From contig JAJZGH010000088.1 of NCBI GenBank assembly GCA_021798635.1, positions 1-17,209 of the forward strand: DNA of 17,209 bases, read 5' to 3'. Position numbers and translations under genes: made by a program. Source of the stretch: Planctomycetota bacterium. GTDB taxonomy: Bacteria; Planctomycetota; Phycisphaerae; WQYP01. This document shows positions 1 to 5,716 of the stretch, piece after piece. The notes under the pieces were generated by a model. That model was not told the origin of the DNA, did not search any database, and worked only from the letters and a program-made list of their open reading frames with translations. Position 1 is the stretch's first letter. Each line of letters opens with the position of its first letter.

Positions 1-31
1 TATTTCAACAGGATAAATAAGGATTCTTCAC

Positions 32-520
32 ATGTCACGAAGCGCCTCCGATAAAGGCCATAACGCACTGGGCGTGAAATTAATCGCTCTGTTGTCCCTG
101 GTTCTGGCGCTAATTGTGTTTGTCACGGCCATGCTGTTGATCACAGTTCCCCAGGCCTGGATCGCCCGCATCAGTTTGTATGGGATGGATCAGTTGGGAT
201 TTATTCCGCATGCCGGACCGCATGGGACCGGGCCGCTGCCGGCAACTTGGATACTTTTTTCAGCCTTGATGGTATATACGGTAATATTTGTTCTGGAAGG
301 CGGAGGGATGCTGCTGCAAAAAGCTTGGGCGGAGTACCTGGTTCTGGTGGAGTTGGGACTTCTGCTGCCCCCGGAGATCCTGGAAAATTTCCGTCAGCCA
401 GACTGGCTGCGGATTGCGACGCTGGTATTTAATATTGTGATATTTATATATTTAGCCGTCCGCCGCACACAGTCGCTTCTGGCCCATCGCCCGCAAGAGC
501 CGGTAAGCGAAGCAAGTTAG
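32..520 (+). CDS. DUF2127-family small integral membrane protein
   Basis: The 162-aa product has four hydrophobic stretches at about residues 14-37, 71-90, 100-115 and 126-143, so it should sit in the inner membrane. The second half has the DUF2127 signature: a Leu-Glu-Gly run at 88-90, then a Trp-Ala-Glu at 99-101, then Leu-Pro-Pro-Glu at 112-115, an Arg-Gln-Pro at 121-123, and an Asn followed by a Tyr-Leu-Ala-Val-Arg end. The biochemical role of DUF2127 proteins is not established to my knowledge, so none is assigned. The start is supported by AAGGA at 19-23, eight bases before the ATG. It is the first gene in the window, so an operon with something upstream cannot be excluded. It faces rpsU convergently. 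Family call fairly sure; function unknown. Confidence 0.8.
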   Translation: MSRSASDKGHNALGVKLIALLSLVLALIVFVTAMLLITVPQAWIARISLYGMDQLGFIPHAGPHGTGPLPATWILFSALMVYTVIFVLEGGGMLLQKAWAEYLVLVELGLLLPPEILENFRQPDWLRIATLVFNIVIFIYLAVRRTQSLLAHRPQEPVSEAS

Positions 521-565
521 CATTTGCCCAAAGAGCCAGGGAATAGCGTCCGCCGCTAAGTCATG

Positions 566-586
566 CACCCCGGGCGATTCCGGGTG
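566..586. other. Hairpin between convergent DUF2127 gene and rpsU
   Basis: CACCC plus GG pairs with CC plus GGGTG (seven base pairs, one bulged C at 571) around a six-base GCGATT loop. It lies in the 111-base gap between two convergent genes, where a two-way terminator would be expected. Neither side has a T tract, so it is only a weak terminator candidate. A second AT-rich fold just after the rpsU stop ends in TTTT on the minus strand and is equally weak. Confidence 0.3.
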
Positions 587-631
587 AGCCGGCTGGCAAT
601 TCAAAACTGAAAGTTTCGGAAAGCTTACCAG

Positions 632-883
632 TTAAGACCGTTCACGTTCACGCGTTGACGTGCGTTCTTTGGTGGCCGGCGGGGTAATGCCGTTGGCTTC
701 CATGAGGGTTTTCATTTCGCGTTTCTGGGCTTTGCGCAGTTGGCGGCGTCGCTTTTCGCTGGGTTTTTCAAAATAAGCAACGCGCTTCATATCTTTAATA
801 AGCCCTTCTTTTTCACAGAGCTTCTTGAAGCGACGAAGCATTTGATCCACTGTTTCGTTACCGCGCGACTTTACCTTCAGCAT
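632..883 (-). CDS. rpsU: 30S ribosomal protein S21
   Basis: The 83-aa product is a basic helical protein matching bS21: it opens MLKVKSRGNE, continues with an LRRFKKLCEKEG stretch at about residues 16-27, and has the family's YFEKPSEKRRR core near 37-47. S21 binds the small ribosomal subunit near the anti-SD end of 16S rRNA and aids initiation. Length is slightly above the 71 aa of the E. coli protein because of a hydrophilic Thr/Arg/Glu-rich tail. An in-frame ATG lies 24 bases further upstream at 907, but the ATG at 883 matches the family N-terminus and has GGAG five bases before it, so it is preferred. The gene diverges from the sigma-factor operon and has its own promoter at 1021-1049, giving a leader of about 130 bases. 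Confidence 0.95.
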   Translation of the reverse strand: MLKVKSRGNETVDQMLRRFKKLCEKEGLIKDMKRVAYFEKPSEKRRRQLRKAQKREMKTLMEANGITPPATKERTSTRERERS

Positions 884-942
884 AGCTACTCCGCCGAAAT
901 CGGCCATTTTCTACATCAATCCACCATCTTTAAGCATTACCA

Positions 943-958
943 GCCCGGTTCGCCGGGC
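943..958 (-). other. Hairpin in rpsU leader
   Basis: GCCCGG at 943-948 and CCGGGC at 953-958 form a perfect six-pair GC stem around a four-base loop (TTCG on plus, CGAA on minus). It falls about 60 bases upstream of the rpsU start inside the predicted transcript. No T tract follows on either strand, so it is not a terminator. A role in rpsU leader stability or control is possible but unproven. Confidence 0.4.
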
Positions 959-1020
959 AATAGAAGATACGCTTGCTGATGGTCCCCGCATTGGTAAGCA
1001 AGGGAAATTTCAAGCCATGG

Positions 1021-1049
1021 AGTATAATACTTGTCAGACGCGCTGGCAA
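1021..1049 (-). promoter_or_regulatory. Sigma-70-type promoter for rpsU
   Basis: On the minus strand TTGCCA (1049-1044) is followed after exactly 17 bases by TATACT (1026-1021). Both boxes match the housekeeping consensus at five of six positions. Transcription would start near 1014. Confidence 0.6.
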
Positions 1050-1185
1050 GGCAGATAAAAAGGGTTGAAAAAGAATATAATAAAAGCAATAGGGGTTTTG
1101 CGTCGGCGTTTATTATAATGAGGCTGTTTGAGCCGGCAATCGATGCGAATTGTGTTGAGGCTTAAATGGACTTTGAAGGATGGGT

Positions 1186-1764
1186 ATGGACGGTCAAGCG
1201 GTAACCGTGTTACTGGCTCAATGCCAGGCGGGTGACAAAAGCGCGTGGGATGCGCTGGTGGATGGCTATTGGCAGCGATTGTATGGATTTGCGTGGCGAT
1301 CTACAAAAAATCGTGATTTAGCGCATGATCTGGTGCAGGAAACGTTTCTGCGGGTCGTGCAGAAGCTGGAACGCTATGATCACCGCGATAAGTTTGACGC
1401 GTGGCTTTTTCGCATACTCGTAAATTTAATCCGCGATCAAAGCCGCTCGCGCGTCCGCCGCCCGGTGCGATCAACCGTTGTGGATTCCAGCACCGGGGCG
1501 GAAATGACGGACGATATGGCGGCCCGGACGGGGCAGCCATTCGATCCGGTGCACCATCAGGAGGACGTGCAAAGGCTCTATGAAGCTTTGGAACAACTTC
1601 CTGAAATAGATCGGCAAGTGCTGCTGTTGCGCCATTACGGAGAAATGCCATTCAAAGACATTGCCAAAATGCTGCATTGCCCCTTGGGGACGGTTCTGGC
1701 AAGAGCCCATCGAGCCTTGGGGAAATTGCGCATTACCATGGAGGTCGGTCATGAAGTCGAATAA
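1186..1764 (+). CDS. ECF-type RNA polymerase sigma factor (sigma-70 family)
   Basis: The 192-aa protein has the two-domain ECF layout. Sigma region 2 spans about residues 8-88, with DLVQETFLRVV (region 2.2, core RNA polymerase contact) near 48-58 and FDAWLFRILVNLIRD near 70-84. Sigma region 4 spans about 129-183, with the LPEIDRQVLLLRHYGEM start and a helix-turn-helix near 157-178 for -35 recognition. A variable linker of about 40 residues separates them. No extra C-terminal domain is present. Two in-frame ATGs occur at 1180 and 1186; GAAGGA at 1175-1180 overlaps the first and lies five bases before the second, so 1186 is chosen. The next gene begins 14 bases before the stop, the coupling expected of a sigma/anti-sigma pair. 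The ECF subgroup and its signal cannot be told from sequence alone. Confidence 0.92.
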   Translation: MDGQAVTVLLAQCQAGDKSAWDALVDGYWQRLYGFAWRSTKNRDLAHDLVQETFLRVVQKLERYDHRDKFDAWLFRILVNLIRDQSRSRVRRPVRSTVVDSSTGAEMTDDMAARTGQPFDPVHHQEDVQRLYEALEQLPEIDRQVLLLRHYGEMPFKDIAKMLHCPLGTVLARAHRALGKLRITMEVGHEVE

Positions 1765-2371
1765 ATTTTCCCAAGCTTGCCTGCTGGATGTATCCGGAGA
1801 ATTAGGTGCTGAGGCCCGCGGAATTTTGCGCGATCACGTTGAAACGTACCCGGCGGCAATGCTGGAGTATGATCAGATACTGTTGCGCTTTAAACAACTT
1901 AATGCGCTGCCGCCGCTGGAATCGCACATGGATCAAGTATCCTTGGAACGCATGAAGCAGCAGGTGAAAGACAGCATTCATGAGGCGGTCCATCAGCAAC
2001 AAAAAACCGCTCGTTGGCGCATGATGCGTCGTTGGTTTTATCGCTCCATGTCCATTGCCTCGGGCGTTGCCGCGGCCGTGGTGGTCATGGCCGGGATTTA
2101 TATTGTCCGGCAGCACATTCAGGCGCATCAGGCCCGCGTGATGGATGCCGAGAATACTTTTCAGGAAATGGCCGAAAGTCATTTGCCTTATCAAGCCAAT
2201 ACGCCCATTCGTCTGATTCGCACACGCATTGAACATTTTGGTGGCGGCAACTTATTCGATGCGCAAAGCGGCGCGGGCAGCGCGGGGATCATGCATCTAT
2301 TTAAAGCGTTGGACAAAATTCCGATTCCCGGCACCGAGGATGGCGTACCGCAGGCCGACAATATTCAGTAA
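1751..2371 (+). CDS. Putative single-pass membrane anti-sigma factor
   Basis: The 206-aa protein has a cytoplasmic N-terminal half, one membrane helix at about residues 100-119 preceded by a basic patch (RWRMMRRWFYR), and an outer C-terminal part of about 85 residues. The first 40 residues resemble an anti-sigma domain: a Leu-Asp-x-Ser-Gly-Glu-Leu turn, then a helix ending at His29. The usual zinc signature HxxxCxxC is degenerate: His29 remains but the Cys positions are Tyr33 and Ala36. It probably binds the sigma factor encoded just upstream at the membrane; this rests on the fold-like N-terminus and on position, not a firm family match. The ATG overlaps the sigma gene by 14 bases and has GGAGG at 1740-1744, six bases away, so the two are translationally coupled. 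A longer frame from 1661 lies inside the sigma gene and is rejected. Confidence 0.7.
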   Translation: MKSNKFSQACLLDVSGELGAEARGILRDHVETYPAAMLEYDQILLRFKQLNALPPLESHMDQVSLERMKQQVKDSIHEAVHQQQKTARWRMMRRWFYRSMSIASGVAAAVVVMAGIYIVRQHIQAHQARVMDAENTFQEMAESHLPYQANTPIRLIRTRIEHFGGGNLFDAQSGAGSAGIMHLFKALDKIPIPGTEDGVPQADNIQ

Positions 2372-2391
2372 AAACAGCAAGGATTTTTCGC

Positions 2392-3003
2392 ATGGTGTGG
2401 CGCTCTACTATTGGCCGACAAGTGTCGGTTGCAGCTTTATTGGCTCTTTGGGTATTGGTGATCCCTCATGCCGCACTTTTCAGTGCGACGGCGGCTAAAA
2501 CACCGCTACCCGCTCGCACGCTATTGAGCTTGCCCGAGGGACAAATCAATCAGATCTTGGCCTTTCTGAAGAGCACCGAACCGGATGTTTTTCATAAAGC
2601 GGAAATTCTCCGGCAATCTGATCCGAAGCAATTTAACAAACTCATCGCCGAAGCGGCTCCAAATTTCGCGCGCTTGGAGCGCCTGCGTCAGCGTGATCCC
2701 AAATTGCTGCACCTGACGCTCCTGGATTTGGCAGACACCCATGAATCCTTTAAGCTCGCCGGCGAACTGCGCCAGCCCGGCCTGCCCCCATCAGCAGCAG
2801 AACTGCTGCGGGCGCGTCTGAAGCAGGTTGTTACCGCACAGTTTGATCTGCGGCAAAAAATCCGCCTCCACGAACTCAATGAACTGGTAAAAAAAATTAA
2901 CGAACTGAAGGCCCAACTCAAACGTCGGGAAACTCAGCGATCCCAAATTATCAGCCAGCGCGTCGCACAACTGATCGGCAAGCCCCCCAGCGTGAACTGG
3001 TAA
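2392..3003 (+). CDS. Exported helical protein, third gene of sigma operon
   Basis: Not recognised as a named family. The 203-aa protein has a signal peptide (basic residues, then a hydrophobic core at about 11-31, possible cleavage near the SATAA at 31-35). The mature part looks almost wholly helical. Two LRQxDPK units at about residues 73-79 and 98-104 mark a 25-residue helical repeat, and a charged coiled coil fills about 138-195. Overall it resembles periplasmic envelope-stress proteins of the Spy/CpxP type, but no diagnostic motif is present, so this is only an analogy. It starts 20 bases after the anti-sigma gene with AAGGA at 2379-2383 eight bases before ATG, so it is surely cotranscribed. 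It could act outside the membrane as the sensor for the sigma/anti-sigma pair. Confidence 0.65.
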   Translation: MVWRSTIGRQVSVAALLALWVLVIPHAALFSATAAKTPLPARTLLSLPEGQINQILAFLKSTEPDVFHKAEILRQSDPKQFNKLIAEAAPNFARLERLRQRDPKLLHLTLLDLADTHESFKLAGELRQPGLPPSAAELLRARLKQVVTAQFDLRQKIRLHELNELVKKINELKAQLKRRETQRSQIISQRVAQLIGKPPSVNW

Positions 3004-3030
3004 AATATCCCGATAAAATATAACCCTGCC

Positions 3031-3059
3031 TTGACGCGCTTAAGCGGTACTTGGATAAT
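3031..3059 (+). promoter_or_regulatory. Sigma-70-type promoter for the HU-family gene
   Basis: TTGACG (3031-3036), a 17-base spacer and GATAAT (3054-3059) each match the housekeeping consensus at five of six positions. The spacer begins with a perfect 10-bp palindrome, CGCTTAAGCG at 3037-3046, a possible operator. The transcript would start near 3066, giving a leader of about 82 bases. Confidence 0.65.
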
Positions 3060-3147
3060 TCAGCCCTGTGGAAATTCCGTCCGGCTCGTGGCTGCGGGAA
3101 CTGAATCGGGACGCATTATCAGACACCTCCATGGAGAGCATGACGCC

Positions 3148-3483
3148 ATGGCTACCGTCACAAAAAAAGAAATTGTGGATCGCATTGCTGATGCCAATAA
3201 AGTCAATCGAGCCATGACTAAACAAATTGTTCAGGCTTTCCTTGATGAGATCAGCGATTCTCTGATTCGGGGCAACCGCCTGGAGTTTCGTGACTTCGGT
3301 GTTTTTGAGGTGCGACAACGTGCCGAACATAAAGCCCAAAATCCCAAAACACTGGAGTCTTTCACGGTACCGCGGCGATTGCGGCTTCGCTTCAAGGTTA
3401 GCAGCACACTGAAAAAGCGGTTGGAAGGTCGCGGGACTTCCGGCGGCATTAAACCATCCGTTGTCGGCCGAGCCGTCCGCTGA
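3148..3483 (+). CDS. HU/IHF-family nucleoid DNA-binding protein
   Basis: The 111-aa protein carries the full HU/IHF fold: a helical N-terminus opening MATVTKKEIVDRIA, the RLEFRDFGVFEVR strand region at about residues 44-56, and the DNA-clasping beta arm with QNPKT at 64-68, whose Pro is the residue that wedges between bases in HU/IHF. After the last helix (to about residue 94) there is a basic, Gly-containing tail of about 17 residues not found in standard 90-aa HU. It bends and compacts DNA, probably as a dimer. The frame is open back to a TTG at 3031, but that TTG is the -35 box of the promoter; the ATG at 3148 fits the family and has GGAG at 3133-3136, eleven bases away. Sequence does not separate HU from IHF subunits here. 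Confidence 0.92.
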   Translation: MATVTKKEIVDRIADANKVNRAMTKQIVQAFLDEISDSLIRGNRLEFRDFGVFEVRQRAEHKAQNPKTLESFTVPRRLRLRFKVSSTLKKRLEGRGTSGGIKPSVVGRAVR

Positions 3484-3620
3484 AGCGTCACGCCGCAGTG
3501 GATTGGCATGGGAGCTGATTTGGTTACCTGCGCGTTGGCGGCGCCAGGGTGAATACCGCCCGCGGATCATGCGATGAACCTGATTTACACAACGGATAAT
3601 TACATCGGATTACTATTTTC

Positions 3621-4925
3621 ATGGATCACAGAGCCGCACCAACTATGCCCGCAATCCAGCGATGGCTCAACGCACTGGCGGAAGATCTCGATAAGCGAAA
3701 GCGCGATCATTTGTTTCGCGGCTTGTCGGAAGTTAGCGGTGAGCAGGGTGCCGAACTGGTCATTGGGTCCAAACGGTATCTGCAATTCTGCACCAATAAT
3801 TACCTGGGCCTGGCCGCTGATCCGGAGGTGCTGGACGCCGCCCGGGCGGCGGTGGATCGCTGGGGCTTTGGTTCCGGAGCATCGCGGCTGGTGGCTGGTT
3901 CCATGCAATCACACCATGAACTGGAAGTCGACCTGGCGGAATTCAAACAGGCGGAAGCGGCTTTGGTTTTTTCATCCGGATATGCGGCGAATATGGCGGT
4001 GCTGACCTGTTTCACATCCCCGCACGATCTGATTTTCTCGGACAAGCTCAATCATGCCAGTCTGCTGGATGCTGCCGATGCGTCGCGCTGTAAGCACCGA
4101 ACCTATCACCACAGGAATTACTCTCGCCTGGCCGAATTACTCAAGCGCCTATCCCGCGCGCAAGGCCAGTCAGCAACCGAGCCGACAGAGGCGGCCGCAT
4201 CAGCTTCCCGACTCAACAGGGATGAAAAAGTACCCCATGAAATCAGCCGGGCATGGATTGTGACGGATACCGTTTTTTCCATGGATGGCGACGTGGCGGA
4301 TTTGGAACAGTTAAGCCGCCTGGCGCAAGCACATGGTGCACTGCTGGTTACTGATGAGGCCCACGCCACGGGTGTTTTAGGACCGGACGGACGCGGACTG
4401 GCGGCCCTGCAAAATGTCGAATCGGCGGTGGCGGTAAGTGTGGGGACACTATCCAAGGCGCTGGGGTCGGTAGGTGGGTTTGTCACCGGACCGCGGCAGG
4501 TCATTGATACGTTGATCAACCGATCCCGGCAATTCATTTACACCACGGCGTTGCCGGCGGCGTGCACGGCGGCGGCCCGGTGCGCATTAAATATCAGTCG
4601 CCGTGAGCCAGAGCGGCGGCAACGTGTGCTTTCCCTGGCACAGTATGTGCGAACGGAATTAACGGCCATGGGGTATCAAACAGGCCCCTCAGAATCCCCG
4701 ATTATTCCAGTGCTGCTGGGGTCCGCTCAACACGCGCTGGAGGCGGCAGCGGCCTTACGTGACAAGGGCATTTATATTCCCGCGATTCGCCCGCCCACCG
4801 TGGCTCCCAACACGGCCCGCCTGCGAATCAGCTTAATGGCAACGCATTCCGATGCGCAAATCGACACGCTGCTTAGAGCTATGAAGGCGTTGCGCGCTAC
4901 GCACCTGCGTCCGATTTTATCATGA
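3621..4925 (+). CDS. bioF: 8-amino-7-oxononanoate synthase (PLP-dependent)
   Basis: This 434-aa fold-type I PLP enzyme belongs to the alpha-oxoamine synthases. Visible marks are NNYLGLA at about 59-65, GFGSGASRLVAGS at 82-94, His145 in DKLNHASL (stacks on the PLP ring), DTVFSMDGD at 216-224, DEAHATG at 245-251 (Asp245 pairs with the pyridine nitrogen) and the Schiff-base Lys279 in GTLSKALGS. The C-terminal AIRPPTV motif at about 393-399 points to BioF, which joins pimeloyl thioester and L-alanine in biotin synthesis, rather than glycine C-acetyltransferase (Kbl). It is about 50 residues longer than E. coli BioF (384 aa), mainly through a hydrophilic Ala/Thr/Glu-rich insert at about 178-209. 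The start has no clear SD; an ATG at 3645 (residue 9) is an alternative. No other bio genes are in the window. Confidence 0.88.
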   Translation: MDHRAAPTMPAIQRWLNALAEDLDKRKRDHLFRGLSEVSGEQGAELVIGSKRYLQFCTNNYLGLAADPEVLDAARAAVDRWGFGSGASRLVAGSMQSHHELEVDLAEFKQAEAALVFSSGYAANMAVLTCFTSPHDLIFSDKLNHASLLDAADASRCKHRTYHHRNYSRLAELLKRLSRAQGQSATEPTEAAASASRLNRDEKVPHEISRAWIVTDTVFSMDGDVADLEQLSRLAQAHGALLVTDEAHATGVLGPDGRGLAALQNVESAVAVSVGTLSKALGSVGGFVTGPRQVIDTLINRSRQFIYTTALPAACTAAARCALNISRREPERRQRVLSLAQYVRTELTAMGYQTGPSESPIIPVLLGSAQHALEAAAALRDKGIYIPAIRPPTVAPNTARLRISLMATHSDAQIDTLLRAMKALRATHLRPILS

Positions 4926-5062
4926 TTATTCAAGCTTAGCCGCCGAGTTGTCCGATAATTTATTTGTGAGGGGCTTGGACAGCAAAAACGCAAATACCAC
5001 GCGGCTAATACCGGACTATGTGGGTTCGGCCCTGTGGATATTGCGCGCGTAACGGAGTCATA

Positions 5063-5236
5063 ATGATGATGACATTGTTGTGGATTCTCTCGGCTCAGCC
5101 GCTGATATTTGCCCTTATTTTCGCCTTTCGCACGTGGCGGTATACCACGCGGCTCAAAGCGCAGCGGCGCTCGGCTTGCCGTCCATCCCTGCCGGCCCGC
5201 AATGAGAACTATCGCAGCCCCTTGGCGGTGGAATAA
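5063..5236 (+). CDS. Probable 57-aa single-pass membrane protein
   Basis: Not a recognised family. The reading frame begins with three Met codons, then a hydrophobic helix at about residues 4-22 (LLWILSAQPLIFALIFAF core), then a strongly basic tail (RTWRYTTRLKAQRRSACR). This is the pattern of a small inner-membrane protein with a cytoplasmic C-terminus. CGGAG at 5053-5057, five bases before the first ATG, is a good ribosome binding site and the main reason to believe the gene. The frame also reads upstream to an ATG at 5018, but without an SD. It follows bioF by 137 bases on the same strand. Small frames of this size can occur by chance, so confidence is moderate. Confidence 0.45.
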   Translation: MMMTLLWILSAQPLIFALIFAFRTWRYTTRLKAQRRSACRPSLPARNENYRSPLAVE

Positions 5237-5364
5237 ATCACTGAAATAGTCGACGTGGGACACGCGAAATGCCGCGTCGCAGCCTTCTGTCGCCGAGGAA
5301 GGGTGTATTTCATGGTCAAATTATGGTTCTCCAGATGATTGGTCAGGCAAACCAGACAATATGT

Positions 5365-5380
5365 CGGATGGGGACATCCG
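5365..5380. other. Six-pair hairpin with a GNRA-type loop
   Basis: CGGATG (5365-5370) and CATCCG (5375-5380) pair perfectly around GGGA, which on the plus strand fits the stable GNRA tetraloop class. No T tract follows closely, so it is not a standard terminator. It might mark the end of the transcript from bioF and the 57-aa gene. Confidence 0.35.
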
Positions 5381-5548
5381 GACTATTTCTCCAATAAATT
5401 GCTGAGGCGTGGCAATTTTTCCGTTCGAACGGCGAAATCAACGGCATAAATGCCGGCGCTAAGAGAATGGTGGGTCTGGGAAACTTGCACTGCGGGGGCC
5501 TGCCCGGATTTATTGCCCCGCCCAATTCCCGCGATGGAGCTATTGCGC

Positions 5549-5576
5549 TTGACAGAAAAGGTACATCTGGTACGGT
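5549..5576 (+). promoter_or_regulatory. Likely promoter for the TPR gene
   Basis: A perfect TTGACA at 5549-5554 is followed after 16 bases by TACGGT at 5571-5576, a poor -10 that is preceded by TGG, fitting an extended -10 element. The transcript would start near 5583, about 134 bases before the gene. Confidence 0.4.
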
Positions 5577-5716
5577 CAGGGATTGGAAAATCGTGGTCGT
5601 GGGCCTGGCCATCCGGTGCTGCCGTGCGTTGTGATCTTGAGGCGCTGGAAAGTTGGACGGGAACCGCATAAAATTGCATGGTTTTTTGTGGTTGCTTATT
5701 AAAGAGATGGTAATCG

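Larger units (their letters stand above)
884..1185. other. Divergent intergenic region, rpsU / ECF sigma operon
   Basis: No gene is visible in these 302 bases. They hold the rpsU promoter (1021-1049, minus), a leader hairpin (943-958) and a possible rightward promoter for the sigma operon, TTGTCA at 1031-1036, 17 bases, GATAAA at 1054-1059. The right half is AT-rich with two TATAAT matches at 1076-1081 and 1114-1119 that lack a well-placed -35. I see no obvious ECF-type GGAAC -35 element, so self-regulation of the sigma gene is not evident. Confidence 0.5.
5237..5716. other. Intergenic region upstream of the TPR gene
   Basis: This 480-base stretch has no gene I can support. Short frames exist on both strands (222 bases on plus at 5450-5671; up to 384 bases on minus at 5383-5766), but none has an SD or recognisable protein features. 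It contains a hairpin at 5365-5380, a 12-bp perfect palindrome CCGTTCGAACGG at 5421-5432 and a likely promoter at 5549-5576. Confidence 0.5.

Noticed and set aside
1076..1119. Two perfect TATAAT words upstream of the sigma gene
   Set aside because: Neither has a recognisable -35 box at 16-18 bases; the stretch is AT-rich, so such words are expected.
3127..3136. CTCCATGGAG palindrome covering the HU-gene ribosome site
   Set aside because: With only two bases between arms it cannot fold as a hairpin, and a palindrome around GGAG is easily fortuitous.
4772..5263. 163-aa minus-strand frame across the end of bioF
   Set aside because: It is antisense to bioF and the 57-aa gene, has no SD or known motif, and its composition looks like a shadow of the opposite strand.
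5421..5432. Perfect 12-bp palindrome CCGTTCGAACGG
   Set aside because: It could be a protein site, but it is about 120 bases upstream of the likely promoter and nothing else ties it to a gene.
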